The notes beneath the pieces were generated by a model. It saw nothing but the letters and a program-made list of their open reading frames with translations, had not been told where the DNA came from and did not search any database. DNA of 55,619 nucleotides. Origin: Victivallaceae bacterium. Its GTDB lineage: Bacteria > Verrucomicrobiota > Lentisphaeria > Victivallales > Victivallaceae. This document shows, one piece after another, positions 1 to 7,606 of this stretch. Location: positions 1-55,619 of the forward strand of contig JAEDIJ010000010.1 in NCBI GenBank assembly GCA_016292515.1. The letters are read 5' to 3'. A program made the position numbers and the translations under genes. Position 1 is the first letter of the stretch. Each line of letters starts with the position of its first letter.

Positions 1-128
1 CCCCGCCACCTCGGAAATCTCTTTCCGGAAGCAAAACGGTTTTATAATGTATCACAAAACGGCAAAATTGCAAATAAAAATCCGCTTTTTTTCGCAGATT
101 TTTCTGCTCCGCGAGGCGAAAATCAAAG

Positions 129-151
129 TTCATAGGGCTTTGCCCTATGAA
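129..151. other. Perfect 10-bp hairpin
   Basis: TTCATAGGGC, loop TTT, GCCCTATGAA form a perfect inverted repeat. No T-run follows on either strand, so it is not an obvious terminator. It lies in a gene-free stretch (1-589) that otherwise holds only the dispersed repeat described at 300-575; I see no gene or RNA family in positions 1-200. Confidence 0.6.
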
Positions 152-299
152 AAATCATCTTGAAAAGCGCGGTTTTAATCAGTGAAGGCGGGAAGATGGA
201 GTGTGTGATGCGACTGCGTTGTCATCCTTTACGGACTTTTACAGACAAAACCGACATGAACGGACAAAACGGACGCGTCATCATTGCGGAATTTTTTCT

Positions 300-575
300 T
301 TTATTTCGCGGCGGTGTCCGCGAGGCAAACATCGGCGCAGGGAGTATCGCACATCAAGCAGTCGGGCGGGCGAAGCGGCAGAGCGAAGCATTAGCCCGCG
401 TGGGACGCAGTTCAATTTGCAGTAACAAATATAGACGACCGCGGAGATTTGCGGGGACATTCGGTCAGAGCGCGGACAAAGCGTAAGTTCCGCAAATATC
501 TGCGGCAGGTACGAAATCCCGCCTTGGCGGGCGCCGGGGAGTTAAGAGGGGGCGGCGTGAGCCCTCTCTTAATCC
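300..575 (-). repeat. Dispersed repeat, copy A
   Basis: Read on the minus strand, this block matches 34942-35210 of the plus strand over its whole length with scattered differences. Shared words include CTCCCCGGCGCCCGCCAA and TTTGTTACTGCAAATTGA (one base missing in places). A further conserved piece (213-235 here, 35741-35763 in copy B, 21 of 23 bases) lies beyond it, so the full element is about 370 bp in this copy. It begins with a hairpin (542-572, arms TTAAGAG/CTCTTAA) 18 bp after the stop codon of the FAD dehydrogenase gene. It has no convincing reading frame. Codon-like stretches differ between copies by frame-breaking changes, so it is probably a non-coding mobile or structural element. 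Confidence 0.85.
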
Positions 576-589
576 CATCCGGTCATAAA

Positions 590-2146
590 TCACGCCCGTA
601 TCATCGACAATGCCGCGCGGATGCCGTCACACGCGGCGGAAACGATGCCGCCCGCCGCGCCTACACCCTCGCCCGCCGCGAAAAGCCCGGGAAGTGTCGT
701 CATATACTTGGCATCACGCACGACCCGCACGGGACTGGAAACCGCGGGTTCAAGCCCGACGAGCGTACCGCCGCGGATGAAGCCGGGGATCTTGCGGTCG
801 AAGTCTTTCAGCGCGGACGCGAGCGCGCGGCCGAGGAAATCGCCGCAAAGCTGATCGATCCTGCCGGAAACGATGCCGGTTTCAACGCCGCAGTCGCGAT
901 GCGAGAGTCCCTCCTTGCGGGCGAGAAAACTCGCGGCGTCCTGGGCGGGAAAAGTATAATCGCCTCCGCCGGCAGCAAAAACGGCGGCCTCCTGCCGGGA
1001 GATCCACGCAAACACATCGTCGATGGAAGAGATCGTTTCCGGCAAAATGGTGGCGATGAGACAACTGTTGGCAAAATTTCCGCTCCGGGCGTAGTCGCTG
1101 ACGCCGTTGGTAGCGCTGTGGCCGCACCACGCGGAAGCGTTGACGATACGGCCGCCGGGACACATACAGAAACTGCTCACCTGGGCGCGGTTTCCGCCGG
1201 GGCGGTCGACGAGGTGATATTCCGCCGCGCCGAGTGCTTCCAGACGGCTTCCGTGATACTGGCGGCGGTCGATGAGTTCCTGAAAGTGAGCGATCCGGCA
1301 CCCCGTCTGAAAGGGTTTCAATTCGCACGCGGCGACGCGGCGGAGATTCTGCAACAATTCCCTGCCCCCCAATCCGGCGGCAAAGAGAATTTGCGGCGCT
1401 TCGATCGTTTCTCCCGAAACAAGTTTGACACCGGCGCATTTCCCGTCGCGGACGAGGAAATCTCCGACGTTCGCGCCGAAGCGGAAAACGCCGCCGAGGG
1501 ATTCGATTTTTTTACGGAGCGCGATCCCGACGTGATAGAGCCGGTCGGAACCGACGTGCGGCCGGGCGCGGTAAAGCAATTCGGGAGCCGCGCCCATTTC
1601 CACCAAAGTCCGGATGACGAAGCGGCTGAAAGGGTCGCGCGTGCCGGTGTAAAGTTTCCCGTCGGAAAATGCGCCCGCACCGCCCTCGCCGATAAGGAGA
1701 TTGCTGTCGGCGTCAAGTTCGCGCGACGCGAGAAATTTTTTCTGATCGGCGGCGCGACGCTCCATTTCAAAACCGCGATCAAGGATCAGGGGAGCCGCCC
1801 CCGCCTGCGCGAGCGCGAGCGCGGCGAAAATCCCGGCGGGGCCGGTACCGATCACGACGGGATGCCGGGGAGAATGCGTTTCCTGCGGCAAATCGATCGT
1901 GCGCTCAAACTGCGCGAGCGCAAAAGAAGCATCCGGCAACGGCAATTCGCGCGGAGAGGAAACGACGATTTTGTAGACCAACCGGAGCCCCTTGCGGCTG
2001 TCGATACTGCGATTCAAAATGCGGTAGTGCGAAATCGCATCGGCGGGAAGCCGCAACTCGCGGGCGATCAGATCCGTTAAATGAAAATCGATGTCGCGGG
2101 GAACGCCGCTGACATCGACGGAAAAATGCTCAAAAAGATATTCCAC
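590..2146 (-). CDS. FAD-dependent dehydrogenase (COG2509-like)
   Basis: An uncharacterised FAD-dependent oxidoreductase of the NAD(FAD)-utilising dehydrogenase type. A small N-terminal domain (residues about 1-85) precedes the dinucleotide-binding motif GTGPAGIFAAL (about 100-110), an EGGAGAFSDGKL stretch, and a C-terminal FAD signature GLFAAGEGVGAAGG typical of the family. The substrate is unknown. The start is uncertain: GTG at 2146 lies just after the upstream lipoprotein gene and keeps the usual family N-terminus; GTG at 2197 would give 17 more residues but overlap that gene. It is the last gene of a four-gene minus-strand run (coiled-coil protein, membrane peptide, lipoprotein, dehydrogenase). 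Confidence 0.85.
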   Translation of the reverse strand: MEYLFEHFSVDVSGVPRDIDFHLTDLIARELRLPADAISHYRILNRSIDSRKGLRLVYKIVVSSPRELPLPDASFALAQFERTIDLPQETHSPRHPVVIGTGPAGIFAALALAQAGAAPLILDRGFEMERRAADQKKFLASRELDADSNLLIGEGGAGAFSDGKLYTGTRDPFSRFVIRTLVEMGAAPELLYRARPHVGSDRLYHVGIALRKKIESLGGVFRFGANVGDFLVRDGKCAGVKLVSGETIEAPQILFAAGLGGRELLQNLRRVAACELKPFQTGCRIAHFQELIDRRQYHGSRLEALGAAEYHLVDRPGGNRAQVSSFCMCPGGRIVNASAWCGHSATNGVSDYARSGNFANSCLIATILPETISSIDDVFAWISRQEAAVFAAGGGDYTFPAQDAASFLARKEGLSHRDCGVETGIVSGRIDQLCGDFLGRALASALKDFDRKIPGFIRGGTLVGLEPAVSSPVRVVRDAKYMTTLPGLFAAGEGVGAAGGIVSAACDGIRAALSMIRA

Positions 2147-2160
2147 AGCAAAAAAGCAAA

Positions 2161-2310
2161 TCAGTTTTGCATATCGCCGTAGGGGCGGTAACTCCACGAT
2201 CCCGGAGAATTCTGCGGGATGGGGCTGTAACCGGAGCGTTCAATATCCGTACAGCCACCGATCAGTGCCGCCAGGCATACCGCGAAAAAAATGACAGCGG
2301 AGCGAACCAT
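2161..2310 (-). CDS. Small lipoprotein (49 aa)
   Basis: A short gene encoding a hydrophobic signal peptide (MVRSAVIFFAVCLAALIGGC) with a lipobox L-I-G-G-C and Cys20 as the predicted lipidated residue. A 29-residue Pro/Ser/Tyr-rich tail (PIPQNSPGSWSYRPYGDMQN) follows. The mature part is very short and probably lies at the periplasmic face of a membrane. It sits 8 bp after the 28-aa membrane peptide gene and ends 14 bp before the dehydrogenase start, so it is probably part of the same transcript. The family is not one I recognise; the recognisable lipobox and the tight fit between neighbours are the evidence. Confidence 0.7.
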   Translation of the reverse strand: MVRSAVIFFAVCLAALIGGCTDIERSGYSPIPQNSPGSWSYRPYGDMQN

Positions 2311-2318
2311 ATCCGGCG

Positions 2319-2405
2319 TTAAAAGAAAAGTTGCATACCCTGCATAACGACCGCGGCGATCAGCACGATCATCGCGACGAGGGCGATAACATCAGTCGTT
2401 TTCAT
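2319..2405 (-). CDS. 28-aa single-span membrane peptide
   Basis: ATG at 2405 is preceded by an AAGGG ribosome-binding site at a suitable distance and opens a 28-codon frame, MKTTDVIALVAMIVLIAAVV followed by MQGMQLFF. One transmembrane segment spans residues 6-21. It lies 18 bp behind the stop of the coiled-coil gene and 8 bp ahead of the lipoprotein gene, so it fills the only gap in this run. No homologue is recognised; the function is unknown. The call rests on ribosome-binding site, hydrophobicity and position only. Confidence 0.55.
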   Translation of the reverse strand: MKTTDVIALVAMIVLIAAVVMQGMQLFF

Positions 2406-2423
2406 TCAGTTTCCCTTTGCCGC

Positions 2424-3611
2424 TTAAAGGCTCACGTAAACGTAATCGCCGGTTTTGATTTTCGCCGATTCGGCGGGGATGTCGGCAGTCGAGCACTTGG
2501 CGCCGACTTCGCCGAGTTTGACGCGGGCGACAAATTCAGCGTCATCGCCGATCGCGCCGCGGGAAATGATCATTTCCATACCGCGGGCAAGCTGCGGATT
2601 GACGGGAAGCGTCTTGTTGCCGAGTTTCTGCTCGACGGTGGTGGCACTGCCGAGATCGATGGTGATGTAGCCGTAGTCCGAATTGACGTCGATCACACGG
2701 CCGACGACCGCGCGGCGGGCGTCGATCGAGCCGTCCGTCCAGGGCATTTCCTTGGAATTGGCATCGGCGAGACCGAGCGCGCGCTTGTAAGAAGTGATCG
2801 CCTGATCGCGCTTGGCAACTTCCTGCTGCAAACTCGCGAGTTTGGCGGCGCTTTCACTCAACGCGCCCTCTTTTTCACGGATCGTGCGCTTGGCGGCATC
2901 CAGATCGCGTTCAAGCTGACGCTTGTCGGCGTCGAGGCTGCTCAATTTCGCGCGGACGCCGTCGGAAACGCCGGAGGCCTTTTCCTTGTCGAAATCGACA
3001 TTCACCATCCGGGCGACATTGCCGAGCGTACGCTCATAGGCGCGATTGGCGTCCGCCTGTTTGTTGATCGCATTGACGAGCGGAGCGACGGCAGTAGTAT
3101 CGCCATTGCGGAGCGCGTCGACGTTAAGCGAAGCGTTGAGTTGGCTGTTCGCGACGTCATTCAGTTTTTTAAACACGCGGGTGTGATTGCTCATCGCCTG
3201 ATCGACCGCGTTGAAAACTTTGTCCTTGCTGGCGGCATAGGTTTCAAGACCGCACATTTCGGCATCGCCGGGGACATCGGTCGCACCGACGTTGTTGGCG
3301 ATACGAGCGAGAATATCGGCGAAAGCGTCGCGTTCGGCGATGATCTCCTTGGCGCGGCGGGAGAGCAGTTTCAGCGCGTCGCCGACCTGCTCCGCGGAAT
3401 CAATGGAAAGTGCCGTGGCGGAAAGTTTTCCGGCGATCGGCTTGCCGCTTTTCTGATCGAGCGTTTTCGCCGTTTTGCCGACTTCGCTGACAAAAGCCTC
3501 CCAACCGACCTGGGTCTTGTCGCTCTTTTGCATCATCAGAAATGCAAACACCGCACTGACGACCGCCAGAACCGCGACCACAACACTTACAACGACATTA
3601 AACGCTTTCAT
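2424..3611 (-). CDS. Membrane-anchored coiled-coil protein
   Basis: A 395-residue protein of unknown family. Residues 5-27 form an N-terminal membrane anchor (VVVSVVVAVLAVVSAVFAFL). Residues about 205-275 are a charged heptad-like coiled coil (RAKLSSLDADKRQLERDLDA onward). The C-terminal 110 residues look beta-rich (GRVIDVNSDYGYITIDLGS, then VARVKLGEVGAKC). The layout, an inner-membrane anchor with a long stalk and a small beta domain outside, resembles envelope-associated structural proteins. It is the first gene of a run with two tiny envelope genes and the FAD dehydrogenase. A good promoter (3671-3698) precedes it. Confidence 0.8.
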   Translation of the reverse strand: MKAFNVVVSVVVAVLAVVSAVFAFLMMQKSDKTQVGWEAFVSEVGKTAKTLDQKSGKPIAGKLSATALSIDSAEQVGDALKLLSRRAKEIIAERDAFADILARIANNVGATDVPGDAEMCGLETYAASKDKVFNAVDQAMSNHTRVFKKLNDVANSQLNASLNVDALRNGDTTAVAPLVNAINKQADANRAYERTLGNVARMVNVDFDKEKASGVSDGVRAKLSSLDADKRQLERDLDAAKRTIREKEGALSESAAKLASLQQEVAKRDQAITSYKRALGLADANSKEMPWTDGSIDARRAVVGRVIDVNSDYGYITIDLGSATTVEQKLGNKTLPVNPQLARGMEMIISRGAIGDDAEFVARVKLGEVGAKCSTADIPAESAKIKTGDYVYVSL

Positions 3612-3670
3612 AGTCTCTCCATATTTTATTTCGAAAGATTTTATTCGTCAATCACAGTGTACCGCTATAA

Positions 3671-3698
3671 ACTATAACGCTAAAAGTCAAGTTGTCAA
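3671..3698 (-). promoter_or_regulatory. Promoter for coiled-coil operon
   Basis: On the minus strand TTGACA (3693-3698), 16 bp, then TATAGT (3671-3676), about 60 bp ahead of the ATG at 3611. The rest of the 155-bp gap to the trmL stop holds A/T runs but no clear terminator. Confidence 0.65.
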
Positions 3699-3766
3699 CT
3701 TGTTTCGCGAAAAAAAAAGCAAAAAAAGCGATTTTTTGGACTTTTCACCGCCTTTTCGCCGCCGAT

Positions 3767-4231
3767 TCACCACTCTCCCCGCGTTTGGCGCATCGCTTCG
3801 TACAACACGATCGAAGCGGCATTGGCGAGGTTGAGACTGCGGGAAAATCTGCCGGGCATCGGGATCAACGCGAGCCGGTCGCGATACCGCTGATAAAATT
3901 CGGGAGGCAATCCCGCCGATTCCCGCCCGAAAACGAGATAATCGCCGATCTCGTAACGGATGTCCCAAAAGGAAGCCTCGCCGTGCGTGGAAAAGAAAAA
4001 CATCCGCTTGGGCTGATTGCGTTCGAGAAAATCCTCCCACGTATGGTAGACCCGCAAGTCGAGGTGTTGCCAGTAATCCATTCCGGCGCGTTTGACGTAT
4101 TTGTCCTCCAATGAAAAACCGAGCGGTTCGATGAGATGGAGCGTACAGTCGGTCGAAACCGCCATTCTGCCGATCGTCCCGGTATTCTGGGGAATTTCCG
4201 GCGCAACGAGCACGAGGTTGAAGTGAGCCAT
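3767..4231 (-). CDS. trmL: tRNA (cytidine(34)-2'-O)-methyltransferase TrmL
   Basis: A small SPOUT-class methyltransferase, 154 residues, predicted to methylate the 2'-OH of the wobble nucleotide of leucine tRNAs using SAM. The family signature PEIPQNTGTIGR lies near the N-terminus. LVFGRESAGLPPEF and the knot-forming IPMPGRFSRSLNLANAASIV lie at the C-terminus, with MP and SLN residues at the cofactor site. The start at 4231 is chosen because AAAGGA lies eight bases ahead of it; an in-frame ATG three codons upstream overlaps that ribosome-binding site. It starts 12 bp after the rRNA methyltransferase gene, so it is probably the last gene of the long minus-strand run. Confidence 0.93.
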   Translation of the reverse strand: MAHFNLVLVAPEIPQNTGTIGRMAVSTDCTLHLIEPLGFSLEDKYVKRAGMDYWQHLDLRVYHTWEDFLERNQPKRMFFFSTHGEASFWDIRYEIGDYLVFGRESAGLPPEFYQRYRDRLALIPMPGRFSRSLNLANAASIVLYEAMRQTRGEW

Positions 4232-4243
4232 AAAAACCATCCT

Positions 4244-5569
4244 TTACGCCTTGCGGCGCATTCTTGATGAAAACATCCAGTCGCAGTCGAAGTTTTCTCC
4301 GGCGACGGTCATCGTGCCGGGCAGCGTTTCACCCATAAGGGGATGCGCGAAATCCTCCAACTCAAACTCCGGATGACGGTCGAGGAAACGCGCGACCTGA
4401 TCGCCGTTTTCCGCGTGAAAGAGCGAGCAAGTCGAGTAGACGAGTACTCCGCCCGGCTTGACGGCGGCGGCGAAGTGATCCAGAATTTCGCTTTGCCGCG
4501 CGACGTAACTTCCGATATCGTCCGACGAAAGGTGCCATTGGCATCCCGCGTTGCGGCGCCAGACGCCCGAACCGCTGCAAGGGGCGTCGACCAGCACGCC
4601 GTCAAAGGGATGACGGCCTTTCCACGCGGCACCGTCGTGGACTTTGGTGAAAATGTTGGAGAAACCGGCGCGGCGCGCGCGCAATTTCAGCGCGTCGAGC
4701 GCATTCTGCCGGATATCCCCCGCCTGAATGGTGCCGCGATTTTTCATCATCTCGGCAAGCAAAAGCGTTTTGCCGCCCGCTCCGGCGCAGGCGTCGAACC
4801 ACCTTTCGCCGGGCTTGGCGGAGGCGACTCTGCCGATCGCCTGACTGGCGAGATCCTGGACTTCAAAATCGCCGCGGCGGAAACTTTCCAGCGTAAAAAG
4901 ATTGCTTTTTGAGGGCATCGCCCGCACCGCCGTCGGGAGGAAATCACATTCCTCAAAGGGGATCTCCGCATCGCGCAACGCCGCGAGAACTTCATCGCGG
5001 CGCGCTTCGCGGAGCCGCAACCACATCGGCGGACGGCGCGTCAATGTTTCCAGCACTTTTTCGCGCGGCAGACATTCATCCATCGCCGTCAAGGCGAAAT
5101 CGGGGACGAGATCATATAGAGAAAACGCGATTTTTTGACCGAGCGCGGCGGAAAAGATCCCGGCGCGGTCAAGCGGCGTAGTGCCGGGGGCAAAATCCCC
5201 GATATCAAGTTCGCGGCAAAGCGCGCGGCGGCAATCATTCTCCTCGCCGGCAATGAAAAGCGCACCGCAGGCAAGCGTCATCATTTCGCGGCGGGAAAAG
5301 AGAATTTCACCCTGTTCGACATCGGAAAGAAGTTTTTTGTCAAGCAGTCGGCGCAACCACCCCCAGTAGCGGCAGAGCGCATAGGTCGCGGCGGAAATCA
5401 GACGGCGGTCGCGCGAACCGCATCGGCGGTTGGCGCGGAAAAAATCATTGAGCAACCGATCCGGCGGCAGTTTTCTTCCGAAAAGTCCCGACAGCACCTG
5501 CCGAAGTGCCGCTTCGAGCGAAACCAGTTGCGCCCGGAATTTGCCGATCGCGAGTTCCACTTGGCTCAC
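4244..5569 (-). CDS. RsmB/Sun-type rRNA cytosine-C5 methyltransferase
   Basis: A 441-residue NOL1/NOP2/Sun-family RNA m5C methyltransferase. The N-terminal part (about 15-125) resembles the NusB-like RNA-binding domain of RsmB, though weakly. The SAM-binding motif DACAGAGGKT is at 259-268. Both catalytic cysteines are present: DAPCSGSG (Cys331) and YSTCS (Cys381). The target is probably 16S rRNA C967, by analogy with RsmB; a different cytosine cannot be excluded. The start codon is GTG and overlaps the stop of the helicase gene as GTGA, suggesting translational coupling. Confidence 0.85.
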   Translation of the reverse strand: MSQVELAIGKFRAQLVSLEAALRQVLSGLFGRKLPPDRLLNDFFRANRRCGSRDRRLISAATYALCRYWGWLRRLLDKKLLSDVEQGEILFSRREMMTLACGALFIAGEENDCRRALCRELDIGDFAPGTTPLDRAGIFSAALGQKIAFSLYDLVPDFALTAMDECLPREKVLETLTRRPPMWLRLREARRDEVLAALRDAEIPFEECDFLPTAVRAMPSKSNLFTLESFRRGDFEVQDLASQAIGRVASAKPGERWFDACAGAGGKTLLLAEMMKNRGTIQAGDIRQNALDALKLRARRAGFSNIFTKVHDGAAWKGRHPFDGVLVDAPCSGSGVWRRNAGCQWHLSSDDIGSYVARQSEILDHFAAAVKPGGVLVYSTCSLFHAENGDQVARFLDRHPEFELEDFAHPLMGETLPGTMTVAGENFDCDWMFSSRMRRKA

Positions 5570-7605
5570 TCCTTTTTGTCTTTCATCAGCGATTCATAGA
5601 TCTTGGCGAATGCGGCACGCAGATCTTCCTCGCTCATCTTTTCGATCAATTCGTCGCTCTCCTTGCGTTCGGCGGTGTTGCCGAGCAATGCGAGAAAGGG
5701 CGACGGACGCGAGGGGCGCGTGACGCCGCGGCTCATCCGGCGCGCGGTGCGCAAGAGATACAATTCCTTTTTCGCCCGCGTGATCGCGACGTAAAATAGC
5801 CGTCTTTCCTCGTCGACGGAGCCCTCCTCGACCGCGCGGTCGTGCGGAAAAAGTCCCGTTTCCATCGCGACGACGAAAACGACCGGAAATTCCAGTCCTT
5901 TGGCGGCGTGGACCGTCGAAAAGGTAACGGCGTCGCCGCTCTCGTCGGCGTCGCGGTCTTTTTCCTCCAAAAGCAGACAACTGTCGAGGTAGTCGGCAAG
6001 CGCAAGCGCCTCCCTCTGCCGCGTTTCGTACTGGGCGATCGCGGAAATGAATTCATCGACGTTTTCGCGGCGTTTGCGCGCATCGTCGATGTCCTTGTAA
6101 ACGCGCTGCAATCCGTCGATATAGCCGACGTTTTCGAGGTATTCCGCGCTTTTTGCGGCGAGAGTGCCGGGGGCGGCAAAACTTGCCGCCGCCTGCCGGA
6201 TCGCCGAAGAGAGCGCGGCGGCGCTGCTTTGCGCCGCTTTGGAAAGTTTACCGAGAAACTCCGCGTCGGAAAACGCGCTCAACATCGACTTATGCTCGAC
6301 GCCGCGGCGGTTTTTCAGGAGTTCGACGACTTTGCCGCCGAGCCCGCGCGGCGGAGTCGACAGAATACGCAAGAGACTCTGATCGTCGTTGGGGTTGACG
6401 ACGAGCCGCAGATAGGCGATCGCGTCCTTGATCTCCTGCCGCTGAAAGAACGGCTGTCCGCCGAACATCCGGTAGGGAATGTTTTCGGCGCGGAAAGTCT
6501 GCTCCAATTGGCGCGAGAGCAAGTTGGAGCGGTAGAGCACCGCGAAGTCGTTGTAATGCGGCGTTTCGCTCTTGGAACGGATCTGCTGGATCATTTCGCA
6601 GATGAATTTCGCCTCCTCTTCGGCGTTTTCGAGTTGGACGATGCGCGGCAGAGTCCCCTCGCCGAGCGCGCTCCAAAGCTGTTTGCTGTGCCGCCGGGCG
6701 TTGCCGGAGGAAATCGCCATATTGGCGGCGTTGAGGATCGCGGAGCAGGATCGGTAATTCTGCTCCAATTTGATCACTTTCGCCCCCGGGAAATCCTCCG
6801 GGAAGTCGAGAATGTTGCCGACGTCCGCGCCGCGCCAGCTGTAAATGCTCTGATCGTCGTCGCCGACGACGCAGAGATTGGGATCGTCGCCGCCGAGCAT
6901 TTTCAAAATGGTGTACTGCGCGAAATTGGTGTCCTGATATTCATCGACGAGCAGGTAGCGGTAATGGTCGCGGCACGCTTTCAGCACTTCGGGAAATTCG
7001 GAAAAGATCCGCCAGACGAGCAAAAGCATATCGTCGAAGTCGATCTGATTCTGCTCCTCCAAAATCGACTGGTACTCCTCGTAGATCTGCGCCGCCGTCG
7101 ACTCGAAAGGCGTTTCCGCCTGACGGTGCGCCTCGCGCGGCAGGACGAGCTGATTTTTCCACTTGCCGATGCGGCTGAAAGCCTCGGTCGACGGGAAGCC
7201 CTCGTAGTTACAGCCGAGTTTGCCGCACGCCTGCTTGAAAATTCCCTGCTGGTCGCTCTCGTCGGCGATCGTGTACCCGGGCAGGTAACCGAGTTTGCCG
7301 ATCTCGCGGCGCAGGATTTTGCCGCAGAAACTGTGAAACGTGCCGAGCGTCACCTCTTTGGCGGTCTCTTCGCCGACAAGCCCGGCGAGTCTTTCACGCA
7401 TTTCGCGTGCCGCCTTGTTGGTAAAAGTCATTCCGAGGATCATCGATCCCGGGATGCCGCTCGCGAGCATATAGGCGATGCGGTAGGTGATCACGCGCGT
7501 CTTGCCCGTACCCGCGCCCGCGAGCACCAGTACGGCGCCGTTGATGGTGGATGCCGCTTCCCCCTGCTGGGGATTGAGCGCGGCGAGGATTTCCTGCTGT
7601 GTCAT
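5566..7605 (-). CDS. UvrD/PcrA-type superfamily 1A DNA helicase
   Basis: A 679-residue 3'-5' DNA helicase. Walker A is AGAGTGKT (29-36), motif Ia TFTNKAAREM (60-69), Walker B DEYQDT (221-226), and motif III GDDDQSIYSWRGA (248-260). Motif VI appears near the C-terminus as VAITRAKKELYLL. The length suits UvrD/PcrA/Rep. Likely roles are nucleotide excision and mismatch repair and clearing proteins from DNA. The start at 7605 is chosen because helicase homology begins there; the frame is open further upstream but overlaps polB. It follows polB by one base and overlaps the rRNA methyltransferase gene by four, so the three are co-transcribed. Confidence 0.92.
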   Translation of the reverse strand: MTQQEILAALNPQQGEAASTINGAVLVLAGAGTGKTRVITYRIAYMLASGIPGSMILGMTFTNKAAREMRERLAGLVGEETAKEVTLGTFHSFCGKILRREIGKLGYLPGYTIADESDQQGIFKQACGKLGCNYEGFPSTEAFSRIGKWKNQLVLPREAHRQAETPFESTAAQIYEEYQSILEEQNQIDFDDMLLLVWRIFSEFPEVLKACRDHYRYLLVDEYQDTNFAQYTILKMLGGDDPNLCVVGDDDQSIYSWRGADVGNILDFPEDFPGAKVIKLEQNYRSCSAILNAANMAISSGNARRHSKQLWSALGEGTLPRIVQLENAEEEAKFICEMIQQIRSKSETPHYNDFAVLYRSNLLSRQLEQTFRAENIPYRMFGGQPFFQRQEIKDAIAYLRLVVNPNDDQSLLRILSTPPRGLGGKVVELLKNRRGVEHKSMLSAFSDAEFLGKLSKAAQSSAAALSSAIRQAAASFAAPGTLAAKSAEYLENVGYIDGLQRVYKDIDDARKRRENVDEFISAIAQYETRQREALALADYLDSCLLLEEKDRDADESGDAVTFSTVHAAKGLEFPVVFVVAMETGLFPHDRAVEEGSVDEERRLFYVAITRAKKELYLLRTARRMSRGVTRPSRPSPFLALLGNTAERKESDELIEKMSEEDLRAAFAKIYESLMKDKKE

Positions 7606-7606
7606 A

